Positions 47,427 through 57,384 of a stretch of DNA of 64,000 bases are shown in pieces. The position numbers were made by a program, and so were the translations under genes. Numbering within the stretch: the first letter of the stretch is position 1; every line of letters starts with the position of its first letter. The notes beneath the pieces were generated by a model. It did not search any database and had not been told where the DNA came from. It worked only from the letters and a program-made list of their open reading frames with translations. Source of the stretch: Chytridium lagenaria (Eukaryota; Chytridiomycota; Chytridiomycetes; Chytridiales; Chytridiaceae); assembly GCA_025449115.1 (NCBI GenBank), contig JAHLKC010000051.1, positions 124,001-188,000 of the forward strand, given 5' to 3'.

Positions 47427-48179
47427 GTGAGATGGTTGATGAATTAAATTTGGGGTGAAGGTTTCCTTTCCCTATGGTTCTTTTAGATTTTTTGTTTGAG
47501 ACTACAATATTCATGCGTTGTTGGCTGGATCGTGCATGAAGTTTGAGTACACTTTTTGCGCAGTAGTTTTTTTTTCTTTTTCTTCTTTTGTTGTTTACGA
47601 TTTATGGGGTAGATGTTGTTTTTCACTCGCCTTCATTTCTCTCTGCAGAGTGTTTTGTTGTATGTTTTTGCATTCATTTGTATATAGAAATAGCGTTTTG
47701 TTTTTTTGCTGTTTTCATCGTTGTGTGTATACGCTGGTATTTTCTTTCTGTTAGGAGGTGGGGTTTCTTTTTCTTTTCAGATATGTCATTGAATATATTA
47801 GGCATTTCTCAGTTTCTCAGTTTTTACATTAGAATAAAAAAGTGAAATATTTATTTGTTATGTATTAAATTATAAACAATAATGGATAATGGAATTATCC
47901 GCACTTGACAGATAAAAAAAATGTTGATAGTCTATTTATCCGCATATAGCTGTGTGTAACAATAAAAGTACTGCTTGGATGGATGGGTAATGTAATACAA
48001 ATGTGATAATTTACCTATATTAGGTAATTGTATGTTGTATATTTACAAGGCTCTTTAACTCTTGAATGTGATATTTAATGTTGATGGTGATGGTAATGGT
48101 TATGGTAGTGGTGATAGAGTAATTATATAGTAGTAAAAAGGAATACTATTTATATAAGAGTATAAAGTTATTAGTAATA
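47427..48179. other. AT-rich intergenic region
   Basis: T-rich 3' flank of the preceding gene (47550-47860), then AT-rich sequence. No conserved coding sequence is seen. Confidence 0.45.
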
Positions 48180-48620
48180 ATGACCACTCCTCCTATTGAT
48201 GCTCCTCTTGATGCTACTATTGATGCTCCTGTTGGTAATACTACTACTACCACAAGGTATACGTCGCTTATGACCAACGCTGCTATTCCTCCTCCTATTA
48301 CTACGTTGATTACCACCACCATCACTCCCATCATTAATACTATTACCACTACCACTACCACTGCTATTCCTACTACTTTTAGTACCATTGATATTCCTAC
48401 ACTACATCTATCACCGCTACCACTGGTATTCCTACTCCTTCTACTACTCCTTCTACTACCCCTACTACTCCCACTACCACTGCTCCCATTACTACCACTA
48501 CCCCTACTACCACTACTCCTACTACTACCACTGGTACTCCTACTACCACAACCACTGGTATTCCTACTACCACCACCAATACAACTACGACCACCACCAA
48601 TACTACTCATACTCATGACG
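48180..48620. repeat. Trinucleotide-type microsatellite (ACT/CTA/CTC)
   Basis: About 430 bp dominated by degenerate ACT, CTA, CTC and ACC triplets. Long open frames on both strands in this stretch are a consequence of the repeat and are not evidence of coding. It lies immediately upstream of the PPxY-protein frame and may be leader or intergenic DNA. Confidence 0.75.
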
Positions 48621-48662
48621 ACGATGACAATACTCCGCTCATTCACATCTAATCGAGTGGCA

Positions 48663-49966
48663 ATGGAACGGCTCAGGTCCTCTCCTCCTGGATTTTACGA
48701 ATCCACTACTATGACCACCACCACTCCTCCTCCTCCTCCTACTACAACAACAACAGCAGCAGCATCATTAGACAACAGCTATAACAACATAAACAACTCT
48801 TCATCTATCACCGACGACGATACCCCACTCTATCACTACTACCATCCAACCTTGACCTCACTACCTCTGCCTCCTTCTCTCATTTCCAACAACAACAACA
48901 CAACCCTCGAAACCTCAAGACAACCACCACATCATCAACCCCCTGTGGACGAAAAAAGAATCGTTCCTTGGTGGATGCAACCTTCTTCTACCGGAATCAT
49001 CCTTCCCACCAGCGTTATCAGCGGACCTTTTATCGTTGCAGATCAAGACGCCATGGATGCCATTGCACGGCGAGAACGTTCACGCTCACTGGCCCCAAAC
49101 GGTCGACACGGATCTCTAGCTCAACGCAGAGGCAGGCCCGCGCCCCTCATCACTGGTATTCCTCCCTACGTCCCACCTCAATCAGAAGGAGAAAACATAA
49201 GAGATATTGACGCTTCCATTTTTACTCCACGAAGTCTCATTGCTGGATTCCGCCTTAGTAACGCCAGTGCGAATAATAGTTTAGCAGCCTCATCCTCCTC
49301 CTCCTCCTCTGCATTCGCCTACATGACTGGAATCCAAAGCCCTCAAAGCTCTCAACGTGACTCTGGAGAAGAAGAACGTCAAGGCCGGGAACGAGCACGT
49401 GCAAGATCTCAACCTCGTATCAGAGGTCTCTTTAGCGCGCGTGACAGCAGCCGTGGTCGTCCCCTATCACCACCGCCGACCCAGCATCCCCACCTATGCC
49501 CTACCATACATCAACATCCCCATCCTCCCCTACCCTACTTTCTCTCCAGGATCACCCTGACTCCCTCTCCCCACCCCCACCCCCTTTATCCTCCCCATCT
49601 CCACCTCCCCAGCACTTTCTTACTTTCAAAACCTCTCCTCTCGTCGTCGTTCTCTCCACAGTCGCTCCATCTCAACCTATCCACCCCTTCCTCACCCATC
49701 CTCACAGGCCCCCCTCCTCCCCTCCCCATCCTCCCCCTCCGCTCAAGCATGCTCACGTCATCCATCCGTACAAGTCTGGACGCGCAGAGACCTGATCCCA
49801 CCTTGTTTCATCGACATGTGCAGAGCATGGATATACCAAGGGAGATGAGTTTGAGTTGGACAGAGTCTGAGAGTGTTGGGAGGACGAGGATGAGGGCGGG
49901 GAGGGACGAGGATGTGAGGAGGGGATGGAGACGCCACCGCCGTCGTATCATGAGACGGGGCCATAG
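48663..49966 (+). CDS. Low-complexity protein with C-terminal PPxY motif
   Basis: The likely start is MERLRSSPPGFYE; the upstream in-frame part is microsatellite. A Thr/Pro/Asn-rich segment is followed by better-ordered sequence: RIVPWWMQPSSTGIILPTSV, GPFIVADQDAMDAIARRERS and SIFTPRSLIAGFRLSN. After an RS-rich stretch and a proline-rich zone, a second frame ends with acidic residues and METPPPSYHETGP before TAG (49964-49966). PPxY is the ligand of WW domains in Nedd4/Rsp5 ubiquitin ligases, so an adaptor or ligase-substrate role is possible (inference). At least one frame change between about 49450 and 49900 is required. No orthologue is recognised. Confidence 0.5.
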
Positions 49967-49979
49967 GGCAAAGATTTTA

Positions 49980-50105
49980 GTAACTTTTATTTTCTTATTT
50001 TCTTATTTTCTTTTTCTTTTTCTTTTTCTTTTCTTTTTCTTTTTTTCTTTTCTTTTCTTTCTTTTCTTTTCTTTTTCTTTCTCTTTTCTTTTCTTTTTAT
50101 TTTAT
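49980..50105 (+). repeat. Polypyrimidine (TTTTC)n tract
   Basis: About 120 bp of almost pure T and C directly behind the PPxY gene. No coding value. Confidence 0.85.
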
Positions 50106-50159
50106 GGTGCTTTTCTCTTTTTTATACTATGGTGCATTGAAAGACTTCAAACTTTTTGA

Positions 50160-51742
50160 ACGATATTTTCTTTCTTCATTTTTATCTGAATACTCCATAA
50201 TGATGTTATAGATCTTTAATTCATTCAAACCCTTTCTATATATTTTCCTCCCCAAATGAACTCATTTTTATATTTTACTTTTTAATCCTTCTTCGGTTTT
50301 CCTCTCAATAATATCTATTTTGTAAATCTTCTGAACTTGCCTCAGTCATGATCTTAACGATTCTCTTTTCTCTGGGGCTGTGTTCATAGAGACCACCATA
50401 GCTTACTACGTCAAACTTGGAACCTATAATCATCATTCCAAAAGGTAAAGAACATTCCCCGCCTTGCCGACAACAACAAAACGAAGAAGAAACCCGGCAG
50501 CCTTTTGAATACATCAAGACAAAAACATAGCAAACAACACTAACAACAACAAAGTGGCAGTCCCAACCAAGAAAAAATTATCTCCTATACTGTAATCTCT
50601 CTTTTCTTTTTTCATTCATCATTTATATGGTACCTCTAGCAAAATGTAAACCCTGTCCAAGCCCTTTCACCTCTAAAATTGAGATTCACGTAAACAAACC
50701 CCATCCCATGTCTAATTCTAGCATGTTTTCATACATTCATACAAACAGTTCTTAATCACTAGTCTCATGTTCGAAATCAAATCAACCTTTTATTTTGTCT
50801 ACTTGTTTTCAAAAAAAAAAAAAGACATGCACTAGCACGGAGATTTATAGTTCAACACTAAAAACAAAAGTTGACAACATCGCGGCATAGGAGAAAGCAC
50901 ACAACAGCCGCTTCTGATAATATGTGGTGGTTCGCAACCTCCAAATCAAAATTAGCGTCGCATCTGTTTCCGCAATGACTGTGACATCCTTTTAACCCAT
51001 CGCCTCTGACCTATATTGACTATGGGTAGAAGAAGATTTACAGAGTTGCTCCGTCAGGCCAAGTCCACAGAGCATCTAGGGTTAGGTGTACTTTATCATC
51101 TAAGTTCTGGTGTTCATTTGGCAATAGTGCCCTATGTAAATTACAGAGATTGTGAGATTATAAGATAAACTGACCAACAGACATGAATGCGTCGCTTATA
51201 TAGACGTTGTGTCCTTATTCTTATTTTGTTGTTCCCGTTCCATTCTTTTGCCCTCTCAGTGTTTTTCATCATAGATACGAGAGAGGTTTTTATAGAAGGA
51301 AGGGCGGTCAACATGGTACGCAACTTATGACATGCTACCACGTTGGTTGAGATGCCTGTTGTTGTTATTTGATTCCCCTTTATGTATCATTTTATTATTG
51401 GTAGAAAGTTGAATAGATTTACGTACACCTCTTTAGTCCTGGATTAAGCCTCTGGACATTCAGGCCAGCCTGTGCTATCATCTTTCCCTTCTTATTCACT
51501 ATCGTGTGTTGAGTTGTACTAGCGGGTGCTCTGGTTAGCACGCCACCAAGGTAGACTGCAATCCGAACCAAGACATTGTCTAATGAGGTATGAGCCATGG
51601 GAATACGCCTGAACGGCATGATTCCTTTAAAGGTTTGGTCAGTATAATACCTCTGTTCTATTCTCGATGGCTATGATAGGCTATCTAGTTGCCTGTGAGT
51701 GGGAGAGAGGCATGAGCAGGGCCCCTAGGTAGATGAGATTTA
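50160..51742. other. Intergenic, no gene recognised
   Basis: Short frames on the minus strand (50305-50517, 51141-51341, 51419-51619) show no conserved motif. An A15 run is at 50811-50825. The region ends at the target-site duplication of the copia element. Confidence 0.4.
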
Positions 51743-51747
51743 GATAG

Positions 51748-52576
51748 TGTTGAATCTCTGTTGTATCGTTATAACAATTCAATAAACTCTTACTTTGCGA
51801 TTCATGATGTTCATCCGTCGAACATGTTCATCCGACTGAACCAGAGAGACGACCTTTACGTCGCACGTTATAGATCTATATTCACGTTTGACTCGTATTT
51901 AACATGATCACATATCAGCTTTAACGCTGTAGCAAAACTCAACTTGTTATTGCGGTACGCCAAATGACTAAGAGTTGCAGTTTTGCTACGTTGCGGAATG
52001 CCGATAGATCAAGTTAACTCGACGACGAGAATGTATACTATAGATCTCAGCTCCGAGCACGCGTGATTATGTTCCGCACATAAGGTCTTTACACTTTATC
52101 ATCTTATCGTCATTACACCCCAGGGTCCCGCACCCTTGGGTCAGCGCGTCAGGGTCCCGCTCCCCAGGGTCCCGCTCCCAGGGTCCTGCACCCTGGGGAC
52201 GTCGCTCCAAGCACCCTGAATCACCTCCCCAGGGTCCTGAACCCTGGGGCGTCTCTCCGGTGTCTACCGCACCCTGGGATAGACCCTGCGGCAGACCCCC
52301 GGGCTCTTACACATGTTTATCATGTGTAAGGACATATGTCAGCATATGTCACAGCCACCGTGAGAAGCAAGAGAAGCTGAGAAGCGCCACCAAAAGGCGT
52401 TATATGGAAACATCCCATCAATTCTCAGCATCTGAGTGAGAAGTGCACTTTAAGTTCCCAGAGGACTTTTATTGAAAATGACTATAAAAGGGATCACTTT
52501 CCCCTCCAAGTGGAAGTATCAGTTCAATCCTGTACTCTCTGCAATATCTATCGCGCATTCTCTCTAAACGTTAACA
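51748..52576 (+). repeat. copia 5' LTR, copy 1
   Basis: 829 bp with TG...CA ends. It contains a GC-rich array of CCAGGGTCCYG units (52122-52290), two perfect hairpins (CTTACACATG-TTTAT-CATGTGTAAG near 52309-52333; ACATATG-TCAG-CATATGT) and a TATA box ACTATAAAAGGG (52481-52492). Confidence 0.92.
52481..52492 (+). promoter_or_regulatory. LTR TATA box
   Basis: ACTATAAAAGGG lies about 108 bp before the gag ATG and just ahead of the pyrimidine-rich CACTTTCCCCTCC, a good RNA polymerase II core promoter for the retrotransposon. It is repeated in all complete or 3'-complete LTR copies. Confidence 0.7.
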
Positions 52577-52599
52577 CAAAACTGCTACATACTGTTATT

Positions 52600-55500
52600 A
52601 TGGCTGACACTACCTCCTCCACCTCTCTGCGGCCCTCCAAGTTCATTGGCACCACTGTGGTTGAATTCGACGAGCAAGTTCGGAAGGTCAAGATCTACGC
52701 TCAGGCTCGAGGTGTTGAGCATCTCTACGACGCTGGCACTGTGGTTCCGGCCATTCCTCTCGCTCCTGTGACCCAAGATCCTGGCCCTCCTCCGGCACTC
52801 GTGAATGCTCTCGCTCCTGGTGCTGCTCCCGACGAGGTCGCCATCTACACCGCTCAGACGGAACGCTTCAAGGTGGAGCTTAACTCATGGAATGCACGGT
52901 ACACGGTGTTCAACCATGAACGCAACCGGTACCAGGCTGATCTCCTCCGTCGAGAGAAGCACATCAAGCAGAACGAGATTGCTAAATCCATCCTTGATGA
53001 GTGTTTTCCCGATTCCGATCGAAAAAGAGTTGAACACTTGACTAACGCTTCCGAGCAGGTCGCTGCGCTCCGTGCGCTTTACACTGTTGGTAATCTTGAC
53101 GGTCAGGCCGGCCAGCAGTGGAACATCAAGTGGGGTCACCTCAGGGTTGGTCCCACTGCTACTATGACCGATATTATCCGCTATATTGATCAGATCCTTG
53201 ACCTTGTTGATGCTCATCAGAGGATCTATCCTAACGATTCCGATCGCAGGCAGATTCTTGATCTCTTGGTCGCCAAGTTTACTCATAACTGTCCGGCAGT
53301 CCCTGAGTTTACTGGTATTTCCGTTGCCGTCAACGATGGAGGTTCGTCGTCGTTCCTTCCCACTGTCGCTCCTGGCGACAATCCTCCCGAGGACTTCTAT
53401 GCTCAAGGTGTGAATCGGTTCCGTACCAAGATTCAGACCGCGCTCAAGCAACTCCGCGCCAACGCATCGCTCTCTGAGAACCATGTGTTGCATGCTAGAG
53501 CAGCAAAGGCGAAATCTTCTAAGGCTGACGCCAACAAGAAGAAATCGTCGACTCCAAAGGTCTCAAAGCACTGCAAGATCCACGGCGACTGTATGCACGA
53601 CGACTCTGAATGCCGCGCCCAGAAGCAGTCCAAGACAGCTGAGGGTGGCGTCAAGAAGAGGAAGACTCATAAGACGCCAACGGCAAGCACCAAGTGCACG
53701 GTGTGCCAGAAAGGTCATAAGGCATCTGACTGCCCGACTTTGAAGGCCATACTTGATGAGCAGGCTAAGGCTTACCGAGCCTCCGGCAAAGCATCTGCGG
53801 CCTCCGAAGCCATGGATGTCGATAGTGAAGCTGACACTAAGGAGGTTCCGACTTCTTCAAAACAGAAAGCCTCCGGGAAAGCTAATCGCGTGGAGATCCC
53901 GCTGACTCAGAATGAGATTTCCTCTATCGTGAGAAAGCATCTTCGTGCAAATGCTGCTATAGTTCCTCGTCAGACTGTTCCGACAGTTACTTGTGAACTT
54001 AACGAGACGATTGTTGAACGCTTCCGAGCTCATTCAGCAGTTCACATCAAACTCGGTGGTCTTGTTGATTCTGGAGCTTCTGCCTGGATGTCTCCTATTG
54101 CCGATCTGTTCGACAATCTTATCCTCCTAGCTCCAGGTGAGGAAGGCACTGTCCACCTCGCTGATGACCGTTCTGTACCGGTCAAAGGATATGGAGATGT
54201 TATGTACAAGTTCGGCGATCATTTCCGTTTGATCAAACATGTTCTGTACGTCCCTGATCTTACTGAGCCTCTGTGTTCGGTATTGGGCATGATTGAGGGC
54301 ACACAAGACTTAGTCGTCTTTTCGGCTGATGAGGTATATCTCTATATCCATCAAGAAGGTCGAACAATCACTATTGGCCGTCGTGTCGGTGACCTTTATC
54401 ACCTCCTTACTACAGTAGACACAGCACCAAAGCTAATGGAGATTACGGATGGTGATAATGAGGCTAATCACGTTACATCCGCATTATTGGTTCCGACTGA
54501 TGAAGCAACCCTCCTCGGCGACGAGTGGGATACCTGGTTACGCACCGCTCTTGGAGATGAACCTCTGGTTGAAGGATCCGCTCCTGCAGACAACCACGAC
54601 ATGGTTTTGGACTCACTTTCCGAAGTAAGTTCATCAAACTCGATTAGTAACGCCCAATCTAATCGTCTTTCTACAGCTGCATTTCTAGGCAAAAATGCAG
54701 ACATGACCATAAAGGAAATCGTTATGCTGCATAAGCGATTTGGTCATGTTCATCCACGGATTCTTATCCAAACGATGACTCATGTAGATTGCATCACAGT
54801 AAATAAAAAGTTATTATCAGACCCGTCTGTTATTTCTTTATTGAATGAGTCTATCCTTGAGAACTGTCTTATCTGTGCCCAAAATAAGATAGTCCAACGG
54901 CCCATAGGTTCTTCATCCCAATCGGTCCGCCGAAAACTCTATAGAATCCATACCGATACTGTACCTTTACCTTGCCAAAATGAAAAAGGGTTGAAGTACT
55001 GGTTACCATTCGTCGACGAAGGTACCCGATGGATTACCATACGCTTTGTTCGCGACAAAGGACAATCTGCTAGCATGACCATTTCGACCATAATGCAGTT
55101 GGAAAATGAAACCGGACTCCGCGTCGCGGAATTCAGATCTGACACAGGCGAAATTGCTACGTCTACAGACTTCCAGAAGTTCTGCACGGAAAAACTTCCG
55201 CCGATCACAATCTCACCATCACCACCTTACACTAAGGAGCTCAATGGTTTGGTTGAACGGACTATCAGAAGCCTCAAAGTGATGGCATCCTGTATGCTTA
55301 CTCAGTCCAAGCTTCCTGATATTTTCTACTCTCATGCACTCCTGTATAGCGCCCTTGTTAAGAACACGCTTTGGCACCCTTTTCTGAAAGGAACACCATA
55401 TCAGTCGTTTACTGACAAGAAACCCGATTTGACACGTATCAGATCGTTTGGTTGCCTGATCAGCATACACTTGCATCCAGATCAGCGGCGTGCGCTACAT

Positions 55501-56577
55501 ACCCGCGACAAATCCGAACTCGGGTTATTTTTGGGATATGAAGGACAGTCGCTTAAAGTAGTGAAAGCTTACAATTACCGAACGGGTACGATACGTCCCT
55601 ACTATCATGTATACTTTCACGATGGTGTATTCCCCGGAAACAGCCCATCGAAATCAGTCCTTGATGATCTACTATCAACTTATCCTGTTTCGACATTTTC
55701 CTTTGACGAAATACCAATTGAAACAGAAGAGGAAGTCATTCCTGAGGATATTACTTCGGAAGTACTTATCCCAAATGATGATAGTGACTCCGAAGAAGAG
55801 GACCCGATTCCTTTCGTCACTTTCCCTATAAACTTTGACGATGAAATCACGCTTGTAGTACCTCCCGTTGTACTTGTTGCACCTCCTGAGGATGCACCAC
55901 TATCAAGACGAACCAGATCACGTGCACCTGCTCCCGAATGGTCTCGTACTCCTGGCGTTACCTTCCGAGGTGATCCAGGCGACCGAGCTGCACGCAGTAA
56001 AGTCATCAAACCAAAGATTGTTTTCCCTGAACCGGCTCCGAGTTCGACTCCTCCTCAGAAAATCCCTATGTCACAAGTTCTTCCTTTACCTTCATCCGTT
56101 GAAGAAGCTATGTCACGGCCAGATGAAGCACCATTTTGGTACGCGGCAATGTTGAAGGAATACAACGAACTTAAGCGACGTGGGACGTGGGATGAAGTAC
56201 CTTTTCCGAAAGGTGCTCATCTAATTGATGGAAGATGGGTTTTCGATCATAAGTTCGATCAAGACGGTAACCTTATCCGTTATAAGGCCCGTTGGGTTGC
56301 TCGAGGTTTCAGTCAAATTCCAGGCAAAGAATATACCGAAGTGTTTTCGCCTGTCGCAAACGCTAATACTATTCGGTTTTTCACTTGCTGGAGTGCGATT
56401 CTATGCCTTCTTATCTATCAGATAGATATTACTGGCGCATACCTCTTTGGAACTCTCCACGATCTGAATTATTTGGTGATGCCACATGGTTTTGAAAAGT
56501 TCGCAGCTGACGGTGCTATGATTGTCTGTCGATTGAATCAGGCCATCTATGGTTTACATCAATCCGGACGAGAATAA
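52600..56577 (+). CDS. Ty1/copia gag-pol polyprotein, truncated in RT
   Basis: Single frame of about 1,325 residues from MADTTSSTSLRPSKF. An in-frame ATG at 52510 lies inside the LTR and is less likely. Order of domains: gag; zinc knuckle CTVCQKGHKASDC (CX2CX4HX4C, about residue 366); aspartic protease LVDSGASAWMSP; GAG-pre-integrase/HHCC HKRFGHVHPR...CLICAQNK; integrase core with IHTDTVPL, FRSDTGEI and ELNGLVERTI (the D, D, E triad); RT start RYKARWVARGFSQIPGKEYT and DITGAYLFG. The frame ends at GLHQSGRE, before the VDD box, because of the deletion that fuses RT to the 3' LTR. No frame shift is present, unlike most neighbours. Confidence 0.93.
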   Translation: MADTTSSTSLRPSKFIGTTVVEFDEQVRKVKIYAQARGVEHLYDAGTVVPAIPLAPVTQDPGPPPALVNALAPGAAPDEVAIYTAQTERFKVELNSWNARYTVFNHERNRYQADLLRREKHIKQNEIAKSILDECFPDSDRKRVEHLTNASEQVAALRALYTVGNLDGQAGQQWNIKWGHLRVGPTATMTDIIRYIDQILDLVDAHQRIYPNDSDRRQILDLLVAKFTHNCPAVPEFTGISVAVNDGGSSSFLPTVAPGDNPPEDFYAQGVNRFRTKIQTALKQLRANASLSENHVLHARAAKAKSSKADANKKKSSTPKVSKHCKIHGDCMHDDSECRAQKQSKTAEGGVKKRKTHKTPTASTKCTVCQKGHKASDCPTLKAILDEQAKAYRASGKASAASEAMDVDSEADTKEVPTSSKQKASGKANRVEIPLTQNEISSIVRKHLRANAAIVPRQTVPTVTCELNETIVERFRAHSAVHIKLGGLVDSGASAWMSPIADLFDNLILLAPGEEGTVHLADDRSVPVKGYGDVMYKFGDHFRLIKHVLYVPDLTEPLCSVLGMIEGTQDLVVFSADEVYLYIHQEGRTITIGRRVGDLYHLLTTVDTAPKLMEITDGDNEANHVTSALLVPTDEATLLGDEWDTWLRTALGDEPLVEGSAPADNHDMVLDSLSEVSSSNSISNAQSNRLSTAAFLGKNADMTIKEIVMLHKRFGHVHPRILIQTMTHVDCITVNKKLLSDPSVISLLNESILENCLICAQNKIVQRPIGSSSQSVRRKLYRIHTDTVPLPCQNEKGLKYWLPFVDEGTRWITIRFVRDKGQSASMTISTIMQLENETGLRVAEFRSDTGEIATSTDFQKFCTEKLPPITISPSPPYTKELNGLVERTIRSLKVMASCMLTQSKLPDIFYSHALLYSALVKNTLWHPFLKGTPYQSFTDKKPDLTRIRSFGCLISIHLHPDQRRALHTRDKSELGLFLGYEGQSLKVVKAYNYRTGTIRPYYHVYFHDGVFPGNSPSKSVLDDLLSTYPVSTFSFDEIPIETEEEVIPEDITSEVLIPNDDSDSEEEDPIPFVTFPINFDDEITLVVPPVVLVAPPEDAPLSRRTRSRAPAPEWSRTPGVTFRGDPGDRAARSKVIKPKIVFPEPAPSSTPPQKIPMSQVLPLPSSVEEAMSRPDEAPFWYAAMLKEYNELKRRGTWDEVPFPKGAHLIDGRWVFDHKFDQDGNLIRYKARWVARGFSQIPGKEYTEVFSPVANANTIRFFTCWSAILCLLIYQIDITGAYLFGTLHDLNYLVMPHGFEKFAADGAMIVCRLNQAIYGLHQSGRE

Positions 56578-57379
56578 CAATTCAATAAACTCTTACTTTG
56601 CGATTCATGATGTTCATCCGTCGAACATGTTCATCCGACTGAACCAGAGAGACGACCTTTACGTCGCACGTTATAGATCTATATTCACGTTTGACTCGTA
56701 TTTAACATGATCACATATCAGCTTTAACGCTGTAGCAAAACTCAACTTGTTATTGCGGTACGCCAAATGACTAAGAGTTGCAGTTTTGCTACGTTGCGGA
56801 ATGCCGATAGATCAAGTTAACTCGACGACGAGAATGTATACTATAGATCTCAGCTCCGAGCACGCGTGATTATGTTCCGCACATAAGGTCTTTACACTTT
56901 ATCATCTTATCGTCATTACACCCCAGGGTCCCGCACCCTTGGGTCAGCGCGTCAGGGTCCCGCTCCCCAGGGTCCCGCTGCCCAGGGTCCTGCACCCTGG
57001 GGACGTCGCTCCAAGCACCCTGAATCACCTCCCCAGGGTCCTGAACCCTGGGGCGTCTCTCCGGTGTCTACCGCACCCTGGATAGACCCTGCGGCAGACC
57101 CCCGGGCTCTTACACATGTTTATCATGTGTAAGGACATATGTCAGCATATGTCACAGCCACCGTGAGAAGCAAGAGAAGCTGAGAAGCGCCACCAAAAGG
57201 CGTTATATGGAAACATCCCATCAATTCTCAGCATCTGAGTGAGAAGTGCACTTAAGTTCCCAGAGGACTTTTATTGAAAATGACTATAAAAGGGATCACT
57301 TTCCCCCTCCAAGTGGAAGTATCAGTTCAATCCTGTACTCTCTGCAATATCTATCGCGCATTCTCTCTAAACGTTAACA
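56574..57379 (+). repeat. copia 3' LTR, copy 1, lacking first 23 nt
   Basis: Starts at position 24 of the LTR (ATAACAATTC) fused to RT, and ends GTTAACA followed by the GATAG target duplication. It differs from the 5' LTR by a few single-base indels (for example CACTTAAG vs CACTTTAAG). Confidence 0.92.
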
Positions 57380-57384
57380 GATAG

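Larger units (their letters stand above)
51748..57379 (+). mobile_element. Ty1/copia LTR retrotransposon, copy 1 (3' pol deleted)
   Basis: Flanked by the 5-bp target duplication GATAG (51743-51747 and 57380-57384). The 5' LTR (51748-52576, TGTTGAATC...GTTAACA) is complete. The 3' LTR (56574-57379) is near-identical but lacks its first 23 nt. Between them lies one long gag-pol frame that stops inside RT exactly at the deletion junction (56573/56574). A single deletion removed the RT active-site end, RNase H, the polypurine tract and the LTR start. The TSD and close LTR match indicate recent insertion. Confidence 0.92.

Noticed and set aside
48146..48646. Minus-strand 166-codon frame rich in Gly, Ser and Val
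   Set aside because: It is the reverse reading of a triplet microsatellite; open frames on both strands follow from the repeat.
52122..52290. Regular CCAGGGTCC units as a possible CRISPR-like array
   Set aside because: The units are short, abutting and palindromic with no unique spacers, and lie inside a retrotransposon LTR of a eukaryote.
52510..52599. Upstream in-frame ATG for the copia gag-pol inside the LTR
   Set aside because: It lies within U5/R of the LTR, just after the TATA box. The ATG at 52600 after the LTR end is the expected start and is shared by all copies.
53186..53493. Overlapping frames inside copia gag on both strands
   Set aside because: Shadows of the well-supported gag-pol frame.
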